Of a DNA stretch of 64,000 bases, positions 8,623 to 16,668 are shown in pieces. Position numbers and translations under genes: made by a program. The DNA comes from an uncultured Planctomycetaceae bacterium (GTDB lineage: Bacteria > Planctomycetota > Planctomycetia > Pirellulales > Pirellulaceae): positions 1 to 64,000 of the forward strand of contig CALMEE010000127.1 of assembly GCA_937862885.1 (NCBI GenBank). The letters run 5' to 3'. The notes under the pieces were generated by a model. That model searched no databases, was not told the DNA's origin, and was given only the letters and a program-made list of their open reading frames with translations. The first letter of the stretch is position 1. Every line of letters begins with the position of its first letter.

Positions 8623-11346
8623 TTACGAATGGGCGACACGGTTTCGATAGAGTTTTGCATCGATGACTTCGCTCATGCGCTCGGGATACACAATTTTTTC
8701 TCCCAAGAAGTCGCAAATTGCGGGAATCACTTCATTTGGTTTACTGACCAACGTCGGGTAATCGACAATGAGTGCCTCGATGTACTTCGTACCCTTCATC
8801 CATTTAAGCATTTCATGCGAGTGCAATTTGAGACCGCGACGCAAGTCTTCTTTGTCTAGTTCGGCTCCAGAAGTTCCGAGTCTGTTGATCATGGTCGCCT
8901 GAGATTCGACAATCTCATCGATAGGCCTGGTCATAAAAATGACTTTGTAGTCATGTTGTTTAGGCAGGTGTTTCAGCAACACGGAAACGCCCTTGAAAAC
9001 CCGTCCATTCAATTCTTCATCATCCAAAATCTCAGGTTTATCGGCGACTTGTTTTATTGCCTCCCACTCGTAGTAACCTTTGGGATTGTCGACATCTGCC
9101 ACCCGTTCGCCATCGGTGATGACTTGAATACCACCGGCTTCGAGCAACTGCATCATGAGGGACGTTCCGGACCGAGGCAGCCCTGACACTACGATGTAGG
9201 ACTTGCCCGACTTTTCGACTTTGTCCTGAGGATTTGGGCGTTCCTTAATGATTCGTTGTATGCGTTCTTCTTCCGTACCGAAATCTGGAATATCAAAAAC
9301 TTGTTCTTTGCGTTCCGCGCGAGTCTTCGCTTCCACGGAATTGGCGGTCAGCAGCAATTGGACTTGGCGACGATGTTTGTCAGCCAATTCTCGGGTTGCC
9401 GGTGACTGTTCATAGATTCTTGCCAGGAATCGGTGGGCATTCATCATTCGCGGCGCGAATTTCACAGCAGTTTGAAATGCCATAGCGGCACGATCCGAAT
9501 TCCCGGAACGCAAAAATGCCAGTCCGAGATTAAAATGGGCGCGCGGTAGTCGATACAATAAACCAATTGCTTGGAACGCCGCGTCGACGGCTTCCTGGTT
9601 CGCGCCGACCCGCAATGCGACGGTGGACAAACTCTGCCAAGCAATCGCATTATCTGCGTTAAGTTCAATTGCTTTTCGGTAGTTTCTTTCGGCATCCTGC
9701 CATCGGCGTTGCATCAAGTAAAGATCACCAATTCCGCAATAAACCTCGGGCATTCTGGGCAAGCGCACTTCAGCCAATTTCAGATACTTGAGGGCCGCCT
9801 CTTGGTCGCCAAGGACCAACATGATCTTGGAATACAGCAACAGCAGATTACTCAGGTGTGTGGTTTCCAGGTTAAAGGCCGAGTCGATTACGCGTTTTGC
9901 CTGTAACGCATAGTTCGCCATCAAATAGCATTCGGCTTGCAGCACGATAAACCGATTCTCCCAGGGTGATTCACGCACCAAGTCGGTTAATATCGTCAAT
10001 GCATCTTGGTATTTTCGCAGACTAATGTAGACGCGGGCGAGGTTATACTGGCATTCGATTTCTGCGTCTTTAGCTTGTTTTTCACGATCCTCCGATGGAT
10101 CATCGATGTATCCCAATGCCGCGAATTGTTTCAGTAACTCCAACGACTCTTCCTTGCTCATTGGCGCAAGTTCTTTGTGCATGCCGTCCTCTCCTGGAAT
10201 ATCATCCCAGGATGGAACAGTCTTGATTTCAGGCGGCGACTCAAATGCTTCGATTAGCGGCCTGCCATCCATGTCTTCGCCCAACGGCAAGCCAAACAAG
10301 GTCAGAATCGTCGGCCCAACGTCGATCAAGCTCGCACCGTAGATGCGCTCATCGACCTTGATTCCAGGCCCTTTCATCACAATTATGCCGTACTTGCGAT
10401 GCCAAATCGCCGGCCCCGTTGGCTCGCGGGGCACTCCCAATGGGCGAAAATCACGCGAGTGGAAGCCATGATCAGAACAGAGCACAACCGTCGTGTCATC
10501 ATCGACTTGGCTCAATAATGCTTCCAGCATCATATCATGAAAGCGATAAGCACCTTCAATCACACCTTTGTACATCTCAAAATCAGCGTCACTGATCGTC
10601 GGCATTTTCGGCGGGTGATACTGCATGAAACCATGGCAAAAATGGTCGATCCCGGTATAGTAGATTGCCATGAAGTCCCATGGTTCCGTTGCCATAACAG
10701 CTGTTGCAATCGACTGCGTCGTGATTGTTTCGGCCAGCGTTTTTGCAAAACCCGTTAGCCGACTGTCTTCGGTTTGATCAATGTTTGCGGCGTTTGGAAT
10801 AAACGGCAGGATGTGCTCTTCGACAAGTTCCTCCGGGAAGAACTTGAACTTCGCAAAGGGTTGCTCAAGTCGTTCTGGATGAATGGTTCCTTTAGCGATT
10901 TTCCAACCCGTTTCCGGATGAAATTTCACGCCTGAAAATAGATTGGAGACAATGCTGCCATGGATCGGTTCTGCTGGATGGCTTGCCCACCAATTGATGA
11001 TGTTCGAACGATATCCGGATTGAGAAAGAATATTCCACAGGGCCTTGGTCTTGCGCGAGACGCTGGAAAACGGGCGTGCACCTCCATTGTCAGGATCCCG
11101 TTCGATGAATCCATAGATTCCGTGTTTATTCGCCAATTTTCCCGTCGCCACCGAATTCCATAACATGGGCGAAAGTACGGGTTCTAACGTCGACAGATTC
11201 CCCATCACTCCAGCATTGATCAACTTTTCCAGCGTCGGGAGGTATCCCTGATCAAGCAGGGGAGTGATATGTTCCCAGTCCGCACCATCCCATCCGATTA
11301 ACAGGACTTTGGGACGTTTTGATGAATTTTCAACGGGAAGCGTCAT
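8623..11346 (-). CDS. Fusion protein: alkaline-phosphatase-fold phosphodiesterase, TPR repeats, sulfotransferase
   Basis: The 907-residue product joins three modules. Residues about 12-400 are an alkaline-phosphatase-superfamily phosphodiesterase/nucleotide pyrophosphatase-like domain, starting LLIGWDGADW with later CSDHGFHSRD. Residues about 430-690 are tetratricopeptide repeats. The last 180 residues are a sulfotransferase-like domain opening with the PAPS-binding VSGLPRSGTSLM. No signal peptide is seen, so a cytoplasmic location is likely. The ATG has a GAGG site. A plausible role is modification or turnover of a sulfated or phosphorylated glycan or lipid, but no substrate can be read. Fusions of these modules occur in planctomycetes as far as I recall. 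The neighbour on the 5' side is a PEP-CTERM protein with a near-identical leader. Confidence 0.8.
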   Translation of the reverse strand: MTLPVENSSKRPKVLLIGWDGADWEHITPLLDQGYLPTLEKLINAGVMGNLSTLEPVLSPMLWNSVATGKLANKHGIYGFIERDPDNGGARPFSSVSRKTKALWNILSQSGYRSNIINWWASHPAEPIHGSIVSNLFSGVKFHPETGWKIAKGTIHPERLEQPFAKFKFFPEELVEEHILPFIPNAANIDQTEDSRLTGFAKTLAETITTQSIATAVMATEPWDFMAIYYTGIDHFCHGFMQYHPPKMPTISDADFEMYKGVIEGAYRFHDMMLEALLSQVDDDTTVVLCSDHGFHSRDFRPLGVPREPTGPAIWHRKYGIIVMKGPGIKVDERIYGASLIDVGPTILTLFGLPLGEDMDGRPLIEAFESPPEIKTVPSWDDIPGEDGMHKELAPMSKEESLELLKQFAALGYIDDPSEDREKQAKDAEIECQYNLARVYISLRKYQDALTILTDLVRESPWENRFIVLQAECYLMANYALQAKRVIDSAFNLETTHLSNLLLLYSKIMLVLGDQEAALKYLKLAEVRLPRMPEVYCGIGDLYLMQRRWQDAERNYRKAIELNADNAIAWQSLSTVALRVGANQEAVDAAFQAIGLLYRLPRAHFNLGLAFLRSGNSDRAAMAFQTAVKFAPRMMNAHRFLARIYEQSPATRELADKHRRQVQLLLTANSVEAKTRAERKEQVFDIPDFGTEEERIQRIIKERPNPQDKVEKSGKSYIVVSGLPRSGTSLMMQLLEAGGIQVITDGERVADVDNPKGYYEWEAIKQVADKPEILDDEELNGRVFKGVSVLLKHLPKQHDYKVIFMTRPIDEIVESQATMINRLGTSGAELDKEDLRRGLKLHSHEMLKWMKGTKYIEALIVDYPTLVSKPNEVIPAICDFLGEKIVYPERMSEVIDAKLYRNRVAHS

Positions 11347-11562
11347 TCAATTGCCTCAATTGCAATAAAAGACCTTGGTGTAGCCTGATACGGTGTCGGT
11401 GTCAACTGCTCATTTGGAGGTCGCTCACGTGATTACAGAATCACAGTGGCGCTTTGACTACAACGATGGTCTCAGGAAGTCGAAAAATGTACGATTGTGC
11501 GCCTATTTTTGTTGGCTGAAATTCTCGATTCGCATGACACCGCCGCGATTCGTCATGAGCGC

Positions 11563-11592
11563 AAAAAAGGCCGCCAAAAGTCGGCGGCCTTT
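11563..11592 (-). terminator. Rho-independent terminator of the PEP-CTERM gene
   Basis: A perfect 8-pair GC-rich stem (AGGCCGCC with GGCGGCCT, loop of 7) is followed on the minus strand by a T-run. It sits about 45 bases past the stop of the PEP-CTERM gene. Its plus-strand side carries only three T residues. Confidence 0.85.
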
Positions 11593-11636
11593 CAGGATTT
11601 ATTCGTCCATTTCGGTCAGTCTACAAGAGCATTGAC

Positions 11637-12281
11637 CTAAACTGCAGTTTGTGTCTCACGACGTCGACGGAACGCAGCCAAGCCAACAGCGCCCAAAGCT
11701 AACAAACCGAGACTGCTCGGCTCTGGAATCTGACCAACGGCCACTGAAGTTCCTACGCTACCATAGGCGTATTCAACGATCGTGTAGTTGTTACCGGGCT
11801 GCACACCACTCATGTTTACTCGCGCCCAGCCGTACTGAGTTCCACCGTTAAAGCGGAACGCCAAGTACCCGTCACCCGCATTCAAGAATTGCGAGTTGGC
11901 ATAACCGTTACCATAGGCGAGCGTGGCGAAAGCTGGCAAAAAGTTTTGTGTCGAAATGTTGACACCAACGGCCAAGTTCGATGCATAATTGAATCCTGCA
12001 GTGAATCCAACGACCGAACCCGTTAAAGCCCCGTTAAATACGCCTAATAAAACCGCTCCGGCTCCTGGACCAAGTGACGGGTGCCAAAAGTTCAACGACT
12101 CGCCGCCAGATAGGGCAAAGTAAAAATCGTCACCAGGCACCGAAGCCTGATTAACGACGACGTGCGTAATATCAGCTTCAGCAGTCGCAGCGCTAACACC
12201 AGCCGCAGCAACCCCAGCCACTGCATAAGTGCCCCATTGCTTTGCAGAAACTGACACTCTTTCTCGATTCTTTTTTTCCAT
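11637..12281 (-). CDS. PEP-CTERM sorting-domain secreted protein
   Basis: An exported protein with the C-terminal PEP-CTERM anchor: IPEPSSLGLLALGAVGLAAF followed by RRRR and a short tail. This signal is recognised by exosortase and usually goes with exopolysaccharide-associated surface proteins. The N-terminus has a hydrophobic stretch (about residues 16-35) after a basic start. The middle is a Gly/Asn/Ala-rich beta-type chain with no named domain. I take the ATG at 12281 because a GAGG site lies 9 bases before it. An in-frame TTG five codons further up is the alternative. No exosortase gene is in the window. Confidence 0.85.
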   Translation of the reverse strand: MEKKNRERVSVSAKQWGTYAVAGVAAAGVSAATAEADITHVVVNQASVPGDDFYFALSGGESLNFWHPSLGPGAGAVLLGVFNGALTGSVVGFTAGFNYASNLAVGVNISTQNFLPAFATLAYGNGYANSQFLNAGDGYLAFRFNGGTQYGWARVNMSGVQPGNNYTIVEYAYGSVGTSVAVGQIPEPSSLGLLALGAVGLAAFRRRRETQTAV

Positions 12282-12658
12282 GTGAATTTGCCTCAATTGC
12301 GGGTCAAGCGTATTAAAAAGTCATTCCCCAAAGGAAATTGAACTATCAGGATATCCTGATCTTTAGATCAATTCTCAAAATAATTGCGGCGTGGTGACAG
12401 ATCAACCGTAAATTTAAGCAATCCGTTAAAAATTGGTGAAATACTATGATCAATCTGCGCTTTTGGTTGAATTCTTACAGTTTTTTTCGAACGTCTGTTG
12501 AACCGTTAACATTATTGGCGATTTCGTGAGCCTTTTGCCTGTGGATTGATCATTTGCCCTCAAATCCTGCTACCGGTAGGCGGGAGGATATTTGGGATCC
12601 ATGCTTGATCGAAGATGGGTGGGTACGCAATCATTGTCAAATTGATCAGGCAGCAAAG
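12282..12658. other. Intergenic region upstream of the PEP-CTERM gene
   Basis: AT-rich near the PEP-CTERM start, it should contain that gene's promoter and the 3' end of the YfhO-like gene's transcript. I see no open frame or RNA gene. Confidence 0.5.
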
Positions 12659-15175
12659 TTAACGCTTAGATTTCGCTGGGAATCGTGACTTCAATGCGAT
12701 AGGAACCGCCAGCCAAAATATCGCGCTAATCGAAAAACCAAAAAGAAATGACTGAGGTAAATAGGTCAATTCCACTTGATATCTACCCGGCGTGAGATAA
12801 AAAGCCAGCATCACACGATCAGCACGATGAATTTCAACAGGCCGCCAATTCGCGTTGCCTGATTTCTTGGCACGGCCATGCCAACCGCTGGCAAATTGCT
12901 CAGGCACGACGACCCAAGCAGCACGTTCCAACTGGACATCGAGCCGTATCAAATTCGATCGATCCCGTGGATAAATTGCCAAGTCATTGCCAGAGATTTC
13001 AGCATTTCCCGATTCCGTTTCAATAACTTCTTCTGTTTGAGTTGCGAATTTCCTTGTCTCGATTAGCGTGGCACTTTCGTCAAAAATTTGCATTGTGGCT
13101 AAGCTTACCGCCAGCGGTGAGCGCTCATCGATTGGCTCGACCAATTTCACCTTTTCAGAAATATACGGATCGGGCTTGGCAGCTTCATACCAAAATTCCG
13201 AATTCTGGGTGAGCATCTGTTCGAGAAAAAATGCCCAGTCACCGCGTTCCAGCGAACTAAATGAAAAAACCTGATTGGTTCGCGAAAGCAGATGAAATTT
13301 TGGTGCTCTTGTTTGATACATCAGGTTCACTTCCTGAGCGAGTGCATCAGCCTCATCGATATTCTCGACGCCATTAGTCGAGCCAATCTTGGTTGTGTGC
13401 AGCAGCCATGAATTCGCGACCACGAGTTCGCTGGCCAAAGAGAACAGGAGCAGACTTAAAGCAACACGATGCATACGAGACGTTTGTGCTTTCGCTACCA
13501 TTACAGGTCTGGACCTGATGACAATCGCAACCAACACCAAAACCAAAATGACGGCCAATGCGTGTACAACTCTTAAACGCGTAACGCCATGTAGCGAATC
13601 AGGATTTTCACCGGCGCCAAAATAGTTCAGTACAGCAACAACCATTGCAATCACGGCCAAACCGGCTGGAATCGCTAGTACCCAAGCGACAACTTTATAG
13701 TTCAGATACTGTAACCGCCCCCATCCGAAACCTGCGAGCAAGCTGCAACCAAAACAAGCGATGATTAACAGTTTTGCCGGATAACGAAAACTCGCGTAGC
13801 CTGGAAGAAAACTGGAAAAAAACCAATATACGCCGCCAACTTGTTCGCCAATTCCCATGCCTTCAGAATCGGAAATAAACGAACCTAATCCAAAAATCCC
13901 AAGTGAACCGAACAAAAAAAGCAACGAGAGACACGTCAAAAAATGGCATTCCCAGACCTGTTTCGTCCGTTTTGAAAGAAACCCAATGCCGACGAAAACA
14001 AGCACCCAGGTTAGAATGCCGCAATATAAGGAAGGATACCAGCAACGATCATTTAGCCCAAACTTTGGTCCGACCCAGGTATTGAACCAACGATCCTCGG
14101 ACAAAAGATTCTGATCGTGATTGAAATCTGGGTACCCGATCTCCACCATGGAAAGTGGGTTTAAGCTGAATTGATATCGATCAGATTGGTGCGAGATAAC
14201 TTGATGCCCAAGACGCTCTTCCGGCCAAGGCGTCGCTAAGAAACCGTGAACCACTCCGCTAATGCCTGTTTGCTCAGGACGGAGGAGATACGCAGGAATC
14301 TGTGTCACGTTATGCGGATATTCAAACATGCTGCGCACACTACTGCGATTCGCTTCCCAGGATGGAAGGATTTGAATCGCCGCAAGTCCGAATGTCATTG
14401 CCGCTAGTGCACCCAATCGACAACTTGTTTTTAAGCAAAAACTACTGAATTTCGAACTCGACTGATCGCGCTCCTGATCATGTTTCTGACTTCGCCGGCT
14501 CAACCATTGGAACGACCAAATTAGGGCGGCGATCAGGATGGCATGATAGGCCATTTGCGGGTCTCCGCCTAAAACCATCATGGCCGATAGGATCGCACAA
14601 CGCGTTAGCCTGCGGACTCCTTCCTGTGGATTCCCCATCTTCCAACATTCTGATACGAACCACGGCAACCATGCTGCACCGATCAGGTAGACGACGTTAT
14701 TCGCGAGACTCAAAAATGGCGCGCAAAACACAAAACAAATTGTTGCAATCGCGCTCGCTTCTTGCCCCAATCGCAACGTCCGCCCACAGCGATAAATGCC
14801 TGCGGCTGCCAACCACAAGTGAATGAGTGTGTACAACCCTAATCGCGTCGTGATCGGGAATGCTTGGACAAAAAAGATGAGCTTGAGGGGGTAAAAAACA
14901 CTCGGAGTTCCATCGGCCAGCAGAGGTTGTCCATAACCGCAATACGGATTCCACAAGGGAAGTTTCCGTGATTCCCATTCATTTTGTACAAACTCGAATA
15001 GGGGATAGTACAAATAGCCGGCATCGCGATAAGAGAGAATTCTTCCCGAGAAAAGCAATGGCCAAATTAGATAAAGCGTGGCTGAAACGACAACTGTTGC
15101 CAATAAGATTGGAATAAACTTTCCACTTTCTTGGCTTGCGTTCTCGAATTGCTCCCCGGCATCCAATCTAGTCAT
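12659..15175 (-). CDS. YfhO-like multi-pass membrane protein
   Basis: About 838 residues with roughly ten or more hydrophobic segments and a soluble C-terminal part of about 200 residues, followed by a last membrane segment (FGFSISAIFWLAVPIAL) and a basic end. The early loop contains SYRDAGYLYYPL and LWNPYCGYGQPLLADG, the pattern of YfhO/GT-C-like membrane proteins. In Gram-positives YfhO acts on lipoteichoic acid glycosylation. Here a lipid-linked sugar transferase is only an analogy. I prefer the ATG at 15175 over an in-frame TTG four codons upstream, although neither has a strong ribosome site. It lies 64 bases past the DUF1501 stop in the same direction, so possibly the same transcript. 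Confidence 0.65.
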   Translation of the reverse strand: MTRLDAGEQFENASQESGKFIPILLATVVVSATLYLIWPLLFSGRILSYRDAGYLYYPLFEFVQNEWESRKLPLWNPYCGYGQPLLADGTPSVFYPLKLIFFVQAFPITTRLGLYTLIHLWLAAAGIYRCGRTLRLGQEASAIATICFVFCAPFLSLANNVVYLIGAAWLPWFVSECWKMGNPQEGVRRLTRCAILSAMMVLGGDPQMAYHAILIAALIWSFQWLSRRSQKHDQERDQSSSKFSSFCLKTSCRLGALAAMTFGLAAIQILPSWEANRSSVRSMFEYPHNVTQIPAYLLRPEQTGISGVVHGFLATPWPEERLGHQVISHQSDRYQFSLNPLSMVEIGYPDFNHDQNLLSEDRWFNTWVGPKFGLNDRCWYPSLYCGILTWVLVFVGIGFLSKRTKQVWECHFLTCLSLLFLFGSLGIFGLGSFISDSEGMGIGEQVGGVYWFFSSFLPGYASFRYPAKLLIIACFGCSLLAGFGWGRLQYLNYKVVAWVLAIPAGLAVIAMVVAVLNYFGAGENPDSLHGVTRLRVVHALAVILVLVLVAIVIRSRPVMVAKAQTSRMHRVALSLLLFSLASELVVANSWLLHTTKIGSTNGVENIDEADALAQEVNLMYQTRAPKFHLLSRTNQVFSFSSLERGDWAFFLEQMLTQNSEFWYEAAKPDPYISEKVKLVEPIDERSPLAVSLATMQIFDESATLIETRKFATQTEEVIETESGNAEISGNDLAIYPRDRSNLIRLDVQLERAAWVVVPEQFASGWHGRAKKSGNANWRPVEIHRADRVMLAFYLTPGRYQVELTYLPQSFLFGFSISAIFWLAVPIALKSRFPAKSKR

Positions 15176-15238
15176 GCAACTATTCAATCATCGCTTGTCA
15201 ACAAAGGATATTGATCGACGCGATTTTCCGCGTGCTTG

Positions 15239-16666
15239 CTAAGCTAACAGCTCGAAGCGAATTTTCGCTTCTTCGGTCGGTCCGATGAGGCGATGATTGA
15301 GCCCCTGGAACGCGTACGAATGGCGAGTTGGATCAAGGCCCAGTGTATGCAATATTGTGGCCTGAATGTCGCGCACGGAAACTTGATTCTCAATCACACG
15401 GTAACCAAAATCGTCGGTTAAACCAAAATCTAAACCCGGCTTCATTCCCGCGCCAGCGAATAACATGGTAAACGCATGGGGATGATGGTCCCTGCCCAAG
15501 AACTTGGAGCCACCCCGCGCCTCATTCATGGCTGTTCGTCCAAATTCGCCTCCCCAGACAACCAGCGTCTCGTCAAGCATTCCTCGTGCTTTCAAATCCG
15601 CAATCAACGCCGCAAACGGTCGATCCATTTCCGCACATTTTTTTGGGAACTGCGTGAGAAGATCATCAAACGAACCCGTCCCATGCACGTCCCAACCGTA
15701 GTCGAAAAGTTGCACGAACCTCACACCTTTTTCCACCAACCGCCGTGCCAAAAGGCAATTATTGGCGAGGGAGTTCGCACCTGGGACAGCGCCGTAGCTT
15801 TCAAGGACTGCGGCAGGCTCTGCTGAAATATCCATCACAAATGGCGCTTCAATCTGCATCCGGTATGCGAGTTCATATTGTCGTATGCGTGCCAACGTTT
15901 CAGGATCTTGGTGTTGCTCCAACTGCCGCGTATTCAGGGCATTGATGGCATCGATCGAAGATCGGCGCGACGCCTGATCCATCCCAGGAGGATCCTTTAA
16001 GAACAGGATTGGATCTCCGGACGTACGGCATTGGACGCCTTGATATTCACCAGGCAAGAATCCAGAGCCCCACAATGCCTTGCCACCGCTGGGATTATTG
16101 CCACCGGACAGCAGTACAACAAAACCTGGCAAGTTTTCGTTTTCGCTCCCCAGACCGTACGTCACCCAACTGCCTAACGACGGATAACCAGAAATCGAAT
16201 TCCCAGTAAGTAGATAGAGTTGCGCCGGTGCATGGTTGAATTGGTCCGTTGTCATCGACCGCACGATTGTCAGTTCATCGGCAATTGCTGCGATATTCGG
16301 AATCAGTTCCGAAAACCAACTTCCGGTCTTTGCGTTTTGCTCAAAGCCGCACGTCGGTCCCAATAAATTGGGGGTCCCCTGTATGAACGCAAATTTTTCA
16401 CCCGCGAGCAGTTCTTGTGGACACGCCTGCATGTTGCGCTTTTTCAACTCAGGCTTGTACTCGAATAACTCAAGCTGCGATGGAGACCCGGCCAAGTGAA
16501 TATAAATCACGTTGCGTGCTCGACCAAAATTCCCTCCGCTGCTTTGGGCAACTTGTTGCCCCGCGCGTTGCGGTGACCACAGCGAACTCAAGGCCGCAGC
16601 GCCAATTCCCAATTGGCAGTGCTGCAGAAATTGGCGTCGCGTTGTCATCAACGGGTCGTTCCACAT
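15239..16666 (-). CDS. DUF1501 protein, Tat-exported, sulfatase-like fold
   Basis: A 475-residue protein whose start MTTRRQFLQHC followed by a hydrophobic, alanine-rich stretch is a twin-arginine signal. Family-typical motifs are LHLAGSPSQLELFEYKPEL near the start, TDQFNHAP, WDVHG, VVWGGEFGRTA and GRDHHPHAF. DUF1501 proteins occur almost always beside DUF1549/DUF1553 cytochrome proteins in planctomycetes, and the pair here is separated by only two bases, implying translational coupling. The biochemical role is not established. A redox-linked step in polysaccharide breakdown is the usual guess. The first ATG may be upstream of the true start, since the Tat motif fits better from Met7. Confidence 0.88.
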   Translation of the reverse strand: MWNDPLMTTRRQFLQHCQLGIGAAALSSLWSPQRAGQQVAQSSGGNFGRARNVIYIHLAGSPSQLELFEYKPELKKRNMQACPQELLAGEKFAFIQGTPNLLGPTCGFEQNAKTGSWFSELIPNIAAIADELTIVRSMTTDQFNHAPAQLYLLTGNSISGYPSLGSWVTYGLGSENENLPGFVVLLSGGNNPSGGKALWGSGFLPGEYQGVQCRTSGDPILFLKDPPGMDQASRRSSIDAINALNTRQLEQHQDPETLARIRQYELAYRMQIEAPFVMDISAEPAAVLESYGAVPGANSLANNCLLARRLVEKGVRFVQLFDYGWDVHGTGSFDDLLTQFPKKCAEMDRPFAALIADLKARGMLDETLVVWGGEFGRTAMNEARGGSKFLGRDHHPHAFTMLFAGAGMKPGLDFGLTDDFGYRVIENQVSVRDIQATILHTLGLDPTRHSYAFQGLNHRLIGPTEEAKIRFELLA

Positions 16667-16668
16667 CG

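Noticed and set aside
8378..8716. 112-codon minus-strand frame past the end of the phosphodiesterase fusion gene
   Set aside because: It overlaps the real gene's C-terminus in another frame and shows no motif.
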